DNA of 14,180 bases from Porticoccaceae bacterium (GCA_002692165.1 NZJL01000013.1:1-14180), one strand, 5' to 3'. Shown: positions 1-10,614, numbered from the stretch's first letter. Numbers and translations: made by a program. The notes: a model not told the origin generated them from the letters alone.

Positions 1-92
1 TGAAACGGCCCAAAGTGTAAGTAAGCGCTTGCTGTTGTGCTTGATCAGCCTCAGCCGTGTTAGATATTAGATTTCCAGCATAATTTATCGCC
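1..92 (-). repeat. Inverted partial copy of glyS (exact, 92 bp)
   Basis: The reverse complement of these 92 bases is identical to positions 3681-3772 inside glyS, with no mismatch. Read on the minus strand it encodes GlyS residues of about 502-532. The match runs off the left edge, so its full length is unknown. It stops sharply at position 92; the next ten bases resemble glyS only if two single-base gaps are allowed. Perfect identity and opposite orientation a few kilobases away are typical of strand-switch chimeras from whole-genome amplification or of misassembly at a contig end. A genuine recent inverted duplication is the alternative. It is not a functional gene as seen. Confidence 0.93.
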
Positions 93-141
93 CTTTTAAT
101 CGCCCCCTCAATTGCCTCGCGATTGCCACTTATTTATAATC

Positions 142-1038
142 CTATAGCTCTTTTAGAAGTTCGTTTTTAAGATATTTACGGAGATCGTTGGAGATATCAG
201 GGTGTTCCAATCCGAGTTCAATGTTGGCTCGGAGCAGCCCCATTTTGCTGCCGCAATCATAACGAGTTCCTGCAAATTCATAAGCCAATATGCGCTCCTC
301 AGAAAGGAGGGCTTGGATTGCATCGGTAAGTTGATACTCTCCTCCTGCCCCGGGCTCCAAAACTCGCAGTTTATCAAGGATCGGAGGAGTAAAAATATAT
401 CTTCCGGTCACGCCTTTATCCGAGGGAGCATCCTCAAATTTTGGTTTTTCTACAATATTATCCAGTAGGTAGAGTCGTTCAGCATGTTTTTGACCACTAA
501 TCACTCCGTAAGCTGAGATTTCTGGGCTCGGCACACTTTGGACAGCAATCACGGAATTACCCGTTAATTCATACTGTTGAACCAGCTGTTCCAGTGCGCT
601 CGCTTGAGGACTAATCAAGTCATCGGCAAGCAACACGGCAAAAGGTTCACTCCCAATTAAATGTGCCGCAGTCAACACCGCATGACCCAAGCCTAGCGCT
701 TCGGTTTGTCTGATGTAGGTAAAGCTTACCCCTTTGGGAACGACCTCTCGAGCAATCTGAAGCAACTGGCGCTTTCCACTTTTTTCCAACTGATGCTCCA
801 ATTCATAGGCTTTGTCAAAATGATCGGCTATGGCTCTCTTTGTCCTTCCTGTCACAAAAATCATCTCGGTAATACCGGCTTTGACAGCCTCCTCAACAGC
901 ATATTGAATCAAAGGTTTATCGACTACGGGCAGCATTTCTTTCGGACTGGCTTTGGTTGCCGGTAAAAATCTCGATCCTAATCCCGCCACCGGAAAGATG
1001 GCTTTACGAACTGGCCTATGGCCCCCTGATACGCTCAT
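142..1038 (-). CDS. galU: UTP--glucose-1-phosphate uridylyltransferase
   Basis: GalU joins UTP and glucose-1-phosphate to give UDP-glucose and pyrophosphate in the cytoplasm, feeding cell-surface polysaccharide and sugar-nucleotide synthesis. The 298-residue product matches the family length (302 in E. coli). The nucleotide-binding N-terminus FPVAGLGSRFLPATKA is at residues 15-30, followed by PKEMLP at 32-37. The acidic pair D139-D140 sits where the metal-binding loop lies. VEKP is at 196-199, GEYQLTDA at 233-240 and YDCGSKMG at 260-267. I chose the ATG at 1038 because AGGG lies about eight bases upstream and homology begins just after it. A TTG at 1098 would add 20 unrelated residues and start inside a hairpin stem. 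The gene is divergent from glyQ. Its downstream side meets the chimeric glyS fragment, so its true 3' neighbour is unknown. The related enzyme GalF is a less likely identity. Confidence 0.95.
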   Translation of the reverse strand: MSVSGGHRPVRKAIFPVAGLGSRFLPATKASPKEMLPVVDKPLIQYAVEEAVKAGITEMIFVTGRTKRAIADHFDKAYELEHQLEKSGKRQLLQIAREVVPKGVSFTYIRQTEALGLGHAVLTAAHLIGSEPFAVLLADDLISPQASALEQLVQQYELTGNSVIAVQSVPSPEISAYGVISGQKHAERLYLLDNIVEKPKFEDAPSDKGVTGRYIFTPPILDKLRVLEPGAGGEYQLTDAIQALLSEERILAYEFAGTRYDCGSKMGLLRANIELGLEHPDISNDLRKYLKNELLKEL

Positions 1039-1065
1039 AATTTCTGCCCTAATCAATAGTTCTTT

Positions 1066-1102
1066 AAAAAATCCGCGTTGATATTCGCCCCAAATCAACG
1101 CG
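1066..1102 (-). terminator. Intrinsic-terminator-like hairpin in the galU leader
   Basis: On the minus strand CGCGTTGAT (1102-1094) pairs perfectly over 9 bp with ATCAACGCG (1082-1074) around an 11-base loop. GA and then six T residues (1071-1066) follow. This is the shape of a Rho-independent terminator in the galU direction, ending about 28 bases before the galU ATG. No minus-strand gene lies upstream for it to terminate. It could be an attenuator in the galU 5' leader, or a block to antisense transcripts coming from glyQ. The structure is seen directly; the role is inferred. Confidence 0.6.
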
Positions 1103-1159
1103 TTACGAAAGAAATTAATGTTACTTTGATCTAATTGCTACATTTCACCATCTTATGGC

Positions 1160-1188
1160 CTATCATTCTAGTCTTGCGGCCTTATAAT
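1160..1188 (+). promoter_or_regulatory. Candidate sigma70 promoter for glyQ
   Basis: A perfect TATAAT lies at 1183-1188. At 17-bp spacing the -35 hexamer would be CTATCA (1160-1165), which is weak. Transcription would begin near 1195. That would place the ATG at 1195 at the very 5' end of the message, and leaves a leader of about 33 bases before the GTG at 1228. Confidence 0.45.
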
Positions 1189-1227
1189 TGAAGTATGGGA
1201 AATATTATCAACCATCGAGATACTCTT

Positions 1228-2175
1228 GTGACTGAAGCTGTCAATCCTGCGAAAACTCTGCAAGAACTGATTTTCTGCCTCCAGCAATTCTGGGCAAAAA
1301 AGGGCTGCGTCATCTTGCAACCGCTTGACATGGAAGTCGGTGCTGGAACTTTCCATCCGGGCACCTTTCTCCGTTCAATAGGCCCAGAGAGCTGGAAAAG
1401 CGCTTATGTTCAACCCTCTAGGAGACCAGCAGACGGCAGATATGGGGACAACCCCAATCGGCTTCAGCACTATTACCAATTTCAGGTGGTAATGAAGCCG
1501 TCTCCGAACGATTTCCAAGACCTTTATCTTTCTTCACTTGACACAATTGGAGTGGACACCAGTGTTCACGATATTCGGTTCGTGGAAGACAACTGGGAAT
1601 CACCCACTTTAGGGGCTTGGGGGCTGGGTTGGGAGGTATGGCTCGATGGAATGGAGGGTAGCCAATTCACTTATTTCCAACAAGTCGGAGGTTTGGAGTG
1701 CTATCCAGTCACAGGAGAGATCACTTATGGAGTCGAAAGACTGGCTATGTACCTTCAAGGCAAAGACAATGTATTCGACCTCATGTGGACAGAGGAGGAG
1801 GGCAAAAAGATCAGCTATGGCGATGTGTTCCATCAGAACGAGGTGGAAATGTCATATTTTAACTTTGAACACGCCGACATCGAGTTTTTGACTCTAAGTT
1901 TTGACCACTTTGAGAGCCAAAGCAAAAAATTAGTATCTCGCAAACTGCCTTTGCCAGCTTACGAAATGGTAATGAAAGCATCTCATGCTTTTAATTTACT
2001 TGATGCACGAAAAGCAATTTCCGTAAATGAACGACAACGCTATATCCTTCGTGTCAGGAGCCTAGCAAGAGGCGTAGCGCAAGGCTATTTAGATTCGCGA
2101 GCAGCTAAGGGATTCCCTTTAGCCGACAAAGAGATACTAGAAAGAGCCGGGCTTAGCGAAGGCTTGCTGGTCTAA
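1228..2175 (+). CDS. glyQ: Glycine--tRNA ligase alpha subunit
   Basis: GlyQ is the catalytic class II subunit of the alpha2beta2 bacterial glycyl-tRNA synthetase; it activates glycine with ATP for attachment to tRNA-Gly. Diagnostic stretches include [53 protein letters not shown] and [20 protein letters not shown]. From the GTG start the protein is 315 residues, the length I recall for Pseudomonas GlyQ. I prefer GTG 1228 because GAGA lies seven bases upstream and a TATAAT box sits too close to the ATG at 1195, whose GAAG is only one base away. The ATG would give 326 residues and cannot be excluded. The stop codon TAA shares its last A with the glyS ATG, so the two subunits are probably translationally coupled. 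Confidence 0.96.
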   Translation: MTEAVNPAKTLQELIFCLQQFWAKKGCVILQPLDMEVGAGTFHPGTFLRSIGPESWKSAYVQPSRRPADGRYGDNPNRLQHYYQFQVVMKPSPNDFQDLYLSSLDTIGVDTSVHDIRFVEDNWESPTLGAWGLGWEVWLDGMEGSQFTYFQQVGGLECYPVTGEITYGVERLAMYLQGKDNVFDLMWTEEEGKKISYGDVFHQNEVEMSYFNFEHADIEFLTLSFDHFESQSKKLVSRKLPLPAYEMVMKASHAFNLLDARKAISVNERQRYILRVRSLARGVAQGYLDSRAAKGFPLADKEILERAGLSEGLLV

Positions 2176-4248
2176 TGAGTGATGATTTATTAGTCGAGAT
2201 TGGTGTAGAAGAGATGCCTTCTTCCGAAGTTAGCCACCTATCAGAGGCCTTCTCATCGGGAATCTGTTCTGCACTCAAGCAAAATAATTTATCCCATGCT
2301 CACATTACCACCTATGCCACCCCCCCGGCGAATGGCGCTGTGGATTCAATCACTGCAGAGAAAAGCGCCAGACAAAGAGCGAGGCGTCTGGGGGCCCTCT
2401 TTGGATATTGCATTTAAGGGAGATGGTTCGCCTACAAAAGCAGGGGAAGCGTTTGCGAAAAGAAATAAACTTAAAATAGGAGATCTGAGGCAATTTGTTC
2501 GTGCCGATGGAAAGCAAGAAAAGCTTTTTTTTAACCAGACCATTGAGGGAGAACATACAAAAGAAATCATAGAAAGCTTGATAAACCAGGTTCTCGCCAA
2601 ACTTCCCGTAAGAAAGCGTATGCGCTGGGGCGCAAGCCGAAGTGAGTTCGTTCGGCCAATTCACTGGGTAGTTATCCTATATTGTGAAGAAGTTTTAAGG
2701 AAAAGTATTATGGGCATTGATTCCGGGACCCATAGTCGGGGACATCGTTTTCATGCCAATACCGAAATCCCTATCAAATCGGGAAGTTCTTATGAACAGC
2801 AGCTCAAGGAGCAATATGTTGTTGCTTCAATCGCGGAAAGACGACGAATTATTTTAGAGGGTGTTGAAAGGCTAGCATGTCAATTTGGCGGCACAGCCGT
2901 CATTGATGAATCTCTGATTGATGAGGTGGTTGCTATAACTGAGTGGCCTGTACCCCTTTTGGGGCATTTTGATGAAAAATTTTTAACCGTGCCGGATGAA
3001 GCTCTTATTTCATCCATGAAAGCCCATCAAAAGTATTTCCACATCGTGGACGAGGACGGACGACTAATGCCTGCTTTCATAACTGTCGCCAACATTGAAA
3101 GCACCGACGCAGGCCAAGTCCGGATCGGTAATGAAAGGGTTTTAAAAGCAAGGTTAGCAGATGCTGCATTCTTTTTTGAAAATGATTGTAAATCAAGCTT
3201 GGAGATGAAAAGAAAAAAACTCTCAGGGGTTGTATATCATGCCCAGCTGGGCTCTTTGCTTCAAAAGAGTGAGCGTCTTGTAAGACTATGTCATTTCTTA
3301 TCCAATTTAATTGGAAGTGCGTCAGGTCTGGCAACTCGCTCTGCCGCAATTTGTAAAGCCGATCTTGTCACAGACATGGTTGGAGAATTTGAAGATTTAC
3401 AAGGGATTATGGGAGGATATTATGCACAAAATGATGGGGAGCATTCTAAAGTAGCAACCGCCATTAGCGAACATTACCTACCACGCTTTGCCGGAGATAA
3501 AACTCCGAAGAGCCCTGAGGGTATTACTCTGGCAATAGCAGATCGTTTAGATACTTTAGTTGGCATATTTATTATCGGCCTCCAGCCCTCCGGATCAAAA
3601 GATCCCTTCGCCATTCGTCGGGCTTGTCTAGGGTTATTGAACATAATACTGGAAAATAACATTGATCTCGATTTAAAAGAGGCGATAAATTATGCTGGAA
3701 ATCTAATATCTAACACGGCTGAGGCTGATCAAGCACAACAGCAAGCGCTTACTTACACTTTGGGCCGTTTCACAGGAATCTATAAGGAGAAACAAATAGC
3801 TATAGAAATCTTTAAAGCAGTTTCAGCGCTTGAGCTAGTTAATCCTTTAGACATTCATCTTCGCGTTATGGCGGTCTCTGAATTCAGTCAACTCAAAGAC
3901 GCAGGAGCATTAATAGCGGCTAACAAGCGTGTTGTGAATATTTTATCTATCGCGACCTCTTTAGACTTGGAAGTTAATCCCATTATGTTACGAGAACCCG
4001 AAGAAATAAATTTGTTCGACGAAGTGAAGCAAAAGAAATTGATTGCGAAAAAACTCATATCTGAAAAAAACTATGCAGTTACATTAAAGGAGTTGGCTTC
4101 ATTGAGAGAGCCGATTGACGAGTTCTTTGATAAAGTCCTTGTTATGGCAAAAGAACCTGATGTGCAAAGAAATAGATTAGCTTTGCTTAAAGAGCTAAGG
4201 CAGTTGTTTTGCAATGTGGCTGATTTTTCATTACTCTCGACTATCTGA
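2175..4248 (+). CDS. glyS: Glycine--tRNA ligase beta subunit, interrupted by a +1 frameshift
   Basis: GlyS is the beta subunit of tetrameric glycyl-tRNA synthetase and contributes tRNA recognition. Frame one runs from the ATG at 2175 ([15 protein letters not shown]) and stops at 2417 after 80 residues. The family sequence continues one frame over from about 2326 with RRMALWIQSLQ, then KRMRWGASRSEFVRPIHW, VANIES, RLADAAFFFEND and a C-terminal anticodon-binding region ending at 4248. Family homology is lost at the run of seven C at 2320-2326. Deleting one C restores YATPRRMAL and a single 690-residue protein, essentially the E. coli length (689). A homopolymer sequencing error is the likeliest cause; a real mutation or translational slippage are alternatives. 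It is coupled to glyQ by a one-base overlap and converges on gyrB 49 bp away, with no convincing terminator in the gap. Positions 3681-3772 reappear inverted at 1-92. Confidence 0.93.
2320..2326 (+). other. C7 homopolymer at the glyS frameshift
   Basis: Seven consecutive C residues follow GCCA. Six would read ACC-CCC-CGG-CGA-ATG (T P R R M), matching the family's conserved APRRLA-type motif. Seven push the ribosome into a frame that ends at 2417. Confidence 0.9.
3681..3772 (+). repeat. glyS segment duplicated in inverted orientation at 1-92
   Basis: This is the parent copy of the 92-bp inverted repeat. It lies in frame within glyS and encodes about residues 502-532 of the corrected protein. 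Recombination with the left copy would invert everything between them, but the left copy is probably an artefact. Confidence 0.93.
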
Positions 4249-4297
4249 GCAGACCAAATCTAGTAGCAAAGATATCCTTTTAATCATCAAAAAATAG

Positions 4298-6715
<2,418 letters not shown>

Positions 6716-6731
6716 TTATTCGTTTCCTAAT

Positions 6732-7820
6732 TTAGGCCGGAGAAATCTCGCCTTGTTCCACGTGGAACATATGATGCGCGACATTAACCAGAAGATCTTT
6801 GAAATCTGATTTTTCTATCCCTGTAACAAAATATTGGCAAGAAAGCTGATTCAAGCAATCCATAACTTGTTTGCGATGGCAAGGATCAAGCTCTGCGGGC
6901 AGGTCATCGAGTAAAAAGACGCATGCCTCTGCCGTTCTTTTCTTATGCAGCGACGCCTGCGCCAATTTCAAAATATATATAAGCCGTTTCAATTGCCCTC
7001 TGGATAGTCTCTCCGCGGCGGGCACCCCTTCGGTTTTCACGATTAAATCTGCCCTATGAGAACCTTGATGAGTCCTTCCTAGTCTCTGATCCCTTTCGAT
7101 ATCAGATTCTAACACATCAGCAAGAGCCAACTTTTTGTCCCAACCGCTTACGTACTCCATAGTCAGAGCCCCCAGACTCTCGAAATACTTTGATATGCTA
7201 GCGATTTCAAGCTCTAGCTCAGCCAAATAACTTCGTCTATGTTGAGCTATTGCATCCGAGGCAGTGACGAACTCCCTTGTCCAGATAACCAGCTGCTCAT
7301 CGTCCATTCTATCATGACGAAGCACATGATTGCGCTGCTTTAATGCTCGCTGCATCCGCTGCCAAACACTGCCAAAGTCTTGTTCCACGTGGAACACGCC
7401 CCAATCGATAAACTGTCGACGCTGCATGGCTCCCCCCTCAAGGAGAATGAAGCTATGTGCATCTACGACCTGAAGGGGTAACTTAGGAGCCAGCTGACTC
7501 GCAGATCGAAGCCCCCTCCCGTTATGGCGGGCCTCAAAGCGGCCCTCTATTGTTCTTTTTACACCTAAATTCGAGGGTGATCCGCTTAGATCGCTGAGAA
7601 CGGTACCAGCAACAACCAACTCCTTGGCTCCTGATTGGACCACTAACCTAAGATCTCTTTGCCTGAAAGATCGCCCACGACCCAATAAATAGATGGATTC
7701 AAGAAAGCTAGTCTTACCGCTGCCATTACTTCCGAAGAATACATTCGCAACTGGGTTGCAATGCAAATTTACTGTATTCAAGTTTCTGACGTGAAAAATC
7801 TTAAGTGATGACAGTTGCAT
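6732..7820 (-). CDS. recF: DNA replication and repair protein RecF
   Basis: RecF is an SMC-like ABC ATPase that works with RecO and RecR to load RecA at single-strand gaps and help restart stalled forks. The 362-residue product (357 in E. coli) has Walker A GSNGSGKTS at 30-38, the ABC signature LSRGQLKRL at 272-280 and Walker B VFLLDDLPAELD at 301-312. FHVEQ occurs twice (143-147 and 352-356), each time encoded by a perfect parS palindrome. The ATG at 7820 has AGAGG 12 bases upstream, a long spacing; an out-of-frame ATG at 7827 sits closer to that sequence and may modulate initiation. dnaN ends 41 bp upstream and gyrB starts 19 bp downstream. Confidence 0.97.
   Translation of the reverse strand: MQLSSLKIFHVRNLNTVNLHCNPVANVFFGSNGSGKTSFLESIYLLGRGRSFRQRDLRLVVQSGAKELVVAGTVLSDLSGSPSNLGVKRTIEGRFEARHNGRGLRSASQLAPKLPLQVVDAHSFILLEGGAMQRRQFIDWGVFHVEQDFGSVWQRMQRALKQRNHVLRHDRMDDEQLVIWTREFVTASDAIAQHRRSYLAELELEIASISKYFESLGALTMEYVSGWDKKLALADVLESDIERDQRLGRTHQGSHRADLIVKTEGVPAAERLSRGQLKRLIYILKLAQASLHKKRTAEACVFLLDDLPAELDPCHRKQVMDCLNQLSCQYFVTGIEKSDFKDLLVNVAHHMFHVEQGEISPA
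6754..6769. promoter_or_regulatory. parS centromere-like site 1 (ParB binding), in the 3' end of recF
   Basis: TGTTCCACGTGGAACA is a perfect 16-bp palindrome matching the widely conserved chromosomal parS consensus. It encodes FHVEQ near the RecF C-terminus. ParB would nucleate here and ParA would segregate the origin region. It lies about 4 kb from the DnaA boxes. parA and parB are not in the window. Confidence 0.9.
7381..7396. promoter_or_regulatory. parS centromere-like site 2, inside recF
   Basis: This is a second identical copy of TGTTCCACGTGGAACA, 627 bp from the first and read in the same codon phase (FHVEQ, RecF residues 143-147). Two exact 16-bp palindromes inside one gene beside oriC are very unlikely to be chance. 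Confidence 0.9.
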
Positions 7821-7861
7821 TTTGCATAAATGCCTCTTTAGAGCAAAAGTAAAACAAAAAA

Positions 7862-8959
7862 CTACAATCGCATGGGCATCACTACGTATACTGCATTATC
7901 ATTTGATGTGTCTTCCACGAGAGCGCTGCTGTTAGCATCGGAAAGACTTAAACGAACATCTTTTCCTTTAAGTACACTGAGCACGTCCAGTAGATAACTT
8001 ACATTAAAGCCTATTTCCAAATCATCACCCGAATAGTCTACAGACATTTCTTCTTCAGCTTCTTCCTGCTCGGGATTATTGGCTATCATCTTTAAGGAAC
8101 CTGATGAGAGCAGCACACGCACGCCTCTGAATTTTTCATTAGATAAAATGGCCGCGCGACTAAAAGCCTGCCTCAATTCGTCTCTATCACCCAAAACGAT
8201 TTTTTCTCCTCCTTTTGGCATGACCCGTTCATAATCAGGGTAAGCTCCATCCACCAGTTTTGAAGTAAAGCAGAAATTTGCAGATGTTACTCTTAAATGA
8301 TTTGATCCTAACGATATATCTATTCCGTCTTCAGTTAACAATCTTGAGAGTTCTACAATACCTTTTCTGGGTATTATCACGCTAAGGGGAGCATCTGCAG
8401 ACACATCACATGCAACATCACACCGCGCCATACGATGCCCGTCAGTCGCTACAGCTCGCAGGTTATTTTCTGACACCTCCCATAACATACCATTTAGATA
8501 ATAACGAACATCCTGTTGCGCCATCGCAAATGAGGTAGCGTCGATAAAATCTTTGACTGCTCTACCTTGCATAGAAAGCTCGAGTGTCTTCTCACCAACA
8601 TCGACAGATGGGAATTCATTGGAAGGGAGGGTCGCCAATGTAAATCGACTCCGTCCACTAGTTACAAGCGCTTTCCCATCACCGCTAGAAAAATCGATTT
8701 TTGCGTCTTCCGGCAGAGATCGAGCTATGTCCACCAGTTTTCGAGCTGCAACTGTGATCTCTCCACTTTCGACAACCTGAGTCGTCTCCGTATAACCTAT
8801 AATTTCTACCTCCAAGTCCGTGCCAGTTATGGACAGCCTCTCCCCATCAATACTTAAAAGAACATTCGAAAGTATCGGCAAAGTTTGTCGCCGCTCAACT
8901 ACACCCACTACTACTTGCAGAGGTCTCAGAAGGGCTTCGCGTGATAAGCTGAATTTCAT
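7862..8959 (-). CDS. dnaN: DNA polymerase III beta subunit (sliding clamp)
   Basis: DnaN dimerises into the ring that holds DNA polymerase III on the template and serves as the docking platform for many replication and repair proteins. The 365-residue product (366 in E. coli) opens with MKFSLSREALLRPLQ and contains LPILSNVLL, GTDLEVE, QDVRYYLNGML, VATDGHRMA, AAILSNEKFRGVRV and NNPEQEEAEEE, and ends in VMPMRL, the family's usual C-terminus. I chose the ATG at 8959 because AAGGA (8966-8970) lies six bases upstream. A longer reading frame to 9073 would add 38 unrelated residues overlapping dnaA. It follows dnaA by 29 bp and is probably transcribed with it. Confidence 0.98.
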   Translation of the reverse strand: MKFSLSREALLRPLQVVVGVVERRQTLPILSNVLLSIDGERLSITGTDLEVEIIGYTETTQVVESGEITVAARKLVDIARSLPEDAKIDFSSGDGKALVTSGRSRFTLATLPSNEFPSVDVGEKTLELSMQGRAVKDFIDATSFAMAQQDVRYYLNGMLWEVSENNLRAVATDGHRMARCDVACDVSADAPLSVIIPRKGIVELSRLLTEDGIDISLGSNHLRVTSANFCFTSKLVDGAYPDYERVMPKGGEKIVLGDRDELRQAFSRAAILSNEKFRGVRVLLSSGSLKMIANNPEQEEAEEEMSVDYSGDDLEIGFNVSYLLDVLSVLKGKDVRLSLSDANSSALVEDTSNDNAVYVVMPMRL

Positions 8960-8988
8960 ATGATTTCCTTGGGGTCGCCGAATATTGA

Positions 8989-10419
8989 TTAAGTGGATAG
9001 TTTTCTGAATAAGCTTTTTAAATCTCGATTTAATTCTTTGTCGACAATTTCTAATTCGCGTATTTTGCGACACGCATGCAATACTGTTGTATGATCTCTG
9101 CCTCCGAACGCCTCCCCTATCTCCGGTAAACTGTGACTAGTTAATTCTTTTGCAAGAAACATTGCAACTTGTCTTGGCCTTGCTACAGAGCGACTACGTC
9201 GTTTTGATAGCAAGTCTGAGATTTTCAACTTGTACTGATCTGCTACGACTCTCTGGATATTGTCTATGGTAACCAGCTTGTCCTGCAGTGCCAACAAATC
9301 TTTAAGCGATTCACGAATTAAATCTATGTCTATCACGCGCCCGGAGAATTGTGCGTGAGCCATAACGCGCTTCAATGCTCCCTCTAATTCTCTAACATTA
9401 GACCGAATTCTTTGGGCAATAAAAAACGCCGCTTCTCGAGCCAATGGAACCCCTGCTTGTTGAGCTTTATTAATTAGAATTGCCACTCGCGTTTCTAACT
9501 CTGGCGGTTCAACGGCTACAGTTAGCCCCCATCCAAACCTTGACTTGAGTCTCTCCTCAACTCCGTCCATTTCCTTTGGGTAACGGTCACATGTCAATAT
9601 CATTTGCTGACCGCCTTCCAGAAGGGCATTGTAAGTATGAAAAAACTCCTCCTGAGAGCGTTCTTTGCCAGAAAAAAATTGAATGTCGTCTATCAAGAGT
9701 GCATCTACGGAACGATAAAAATTTTTAAATTCATCTATAGCCTTCAGCTGCAACGCTTTAACCATGTCCGCTACAAATCGCTCAGAATGCAAATACACAA
9801 TTTTTGCCTTCGGGTTAGAGCCACGCATAGCATTGCCTACAGCATGCATCAAGTGCGTCTTACCGAGACCTACTCCACCATAAATAAATAAAGGGTTATA
9901 AGAACCCCCCGGGTTAATAACTACTTGCTGAGCCGCAGCACAGGCCAACTGATTAGATTTGCCCTCTACAAAATTTTCAAATATAAAGTTTGAATTGAGA
10001 TTGCTTTGAAGGCTCTTTTCTGCCGCAGAGGTTAATTTAGCTACAGATTCAGATGCCGTTTTTTGACTTGATTTATAATGCACGTTATGGTCAACCTCAA
10101 CCTCAATATCGCTGATATCTTCAGAAGACCGATTTAAAAACTGCTTTTGTAAATCATTGCTAGTCACGCGCAAAGAAACTGTTTCCCCACCATATTCCCT
10201 GCACAATTCCTGGATTCTGTCACTGAATTTGTTTTTCACCCAGTCTTCTATAAACCTGTTTGGCGCAAGTAAACATAGCTCATCCCATGATTTGTCGGAG
10301 CTATCGGCGTCTCCAGTTTTAAGTGGTCTGATCCAAGTGTTATATTGCTGCTCCGGAAGTTCGTCTCTTAGCTGGTTTTGACATTGAGTCCAAATGACAT
10401 GGGCCGCTTCAGCTGGCAT
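8989..10419 (-). CDS. dnaA: Chromosomal replication initiator protein DnaA
   Basis: DnaA binds 9-bp boxes at oriC, oligomerises with ATP and melts the AT-rich region, then recruits DnaB helicase. The product is 476 residues. Domain I starts at [26 protein letters not shown] and is followed by a variable linker. Domain III carries Walker A GGVGLGKT (181-188) and Walker B LLIDD (241-245). Domain IV ends with the box-binding signature [15 protein letters not shown] (439-453). I chose the ATG at 10419 because AAAGGA (10427-10432) lies seven bases upstream; starts back to 10476 add unrelated residues. It heads the dnaA-dnaN-recF-gyrB cluster and faces away from the origin. I could not single out a promoter between it and the DnaA boxes. 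Confidence 0.98.
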   Translation of the reverse strand: MPAEAAHVIWTQCQNQLRDELPEQQYNTWIRPLKTGDADSSDKSWDELCLLAPNRFIEDWVKNKFSDRIQELCREYGGETVSLRVTSNDLQKQFLNRSSEDISDIEVEVDHNVHYKSSQKTASESVAKLTSAAEKSLQSNLNSNFIFENFVEGKSNQLACAAAQQVVINPGGSYNPLFIYGGVGLGKTHLMHAVGNAMRGSNPKAKIVYLHSERFVADMVKALQLKAIDEFKNFYRSVDALLIDDIQFFSGKERSQEEFFHTYNALLEGGQQMILTCDRYPKEMDGVEERLKSRFGWGLTVAVEPPELETRVAILINKAQQAGVPLAREAAFFIAQRIRSNVRELEGALKRVMAHAQFSGRVIDIDLIRESLKDLLALQDKLVTIDNIQRVVADQYKLKISDLLSKRRSRSVARPRQVAMFLAKELTSHSLPEIGEAFGGRDHTTVLHACRKIRELEIVDKELNRDLKSLFRKLST

Positions 10420-10542
10420 AATCTTTTCCTTTGTTCTAACCAACATTCTTACATGTGAGTCTAAGCTTAAAATCAATCGTTCAGGTACAATCTAGGAGAG
10501 CTATTTCTCTGGTAATAAAGTACCAAGTTCTGAAAGTTCTTA

Positions 10543-10590
10543 ATATGATGAGTTTCAATCTGCATCTTTGAGTTTTGATGCACATCATAT
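10543..10590. repeat. Nested inverted repeat in the dnaA-oriC interval
   Basis: ATATGATG (10543-10550) is the exact inverse of CATCATAT (10583-10590). Inside it, TGCATC (10561-10566) is the exact inverse of GATGCA (10577-10582). The right-hand arms are contiguous and the left-hand arms are separated by ten bases, so the strand can fold into 14 bp of stem with a one-sided bulge and a 10-base loop. It could be a protein-binding site or a leader structure of the dnaA message. Confidence 0.6.
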
Positions 10591-10605
10591 CTAAAGAAAG
10601 TAGAT

Positions 10606-10614
10606 TTATCCACA
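10606..10614 (+). promoter_or_regulatory. DnaA box (TTATCCACA)
   Basis: This is a perfect match to the strongest DnaA-binding 9-mer, on the plus strand. It is immediately followed by the AT-rich stretch, as expected for a box anchoring unwinding. Confidence 0.85.

Noticed and set aside
93..141. Short open frame joining the glyS fragment to the region downstream of galU
   Set aside because: The frame reads through into the glyS fragment for about a dozen codons, but this is short enough to be chance and crosses the chimeric junction.
1039..1098. Longer galU start at TTG 1098
   Set aside because: It adds 20 residues with no family similarity and begins inside the hairpin stem. The ATG at 1038 has a better ribosome-binding site.
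2296..2417. Programmed frameshift in glyS as the default explanation
   Set aside because: There is no stop-adjacent slippery heptamer plus stem-loop that I recognise, the 80-residue product would be useless, and glyS families are not known to me for recoding. A homopolymer error is simpler.
3037..3052. parS-like TTTCCACATCGTGGAC in glyS
   Set aside because: It shares only the TCCAC/GTGGA arms with a different centre and spacing, so it is not a parS match.
8990..9000. DnaA-box-like sequence at the 3' end of dnaA
   Set aside because: AAGTGGATAG has two mismatches to the consensus and lies in coding sequence with no partner boxes.
8960..9073. Longer dnaN frame starting inside dnaA
   Set aside because: The extra 38 residues are basic and unlike DnaN. 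The ATG at 8959 has AAGGA at ideal spacing.
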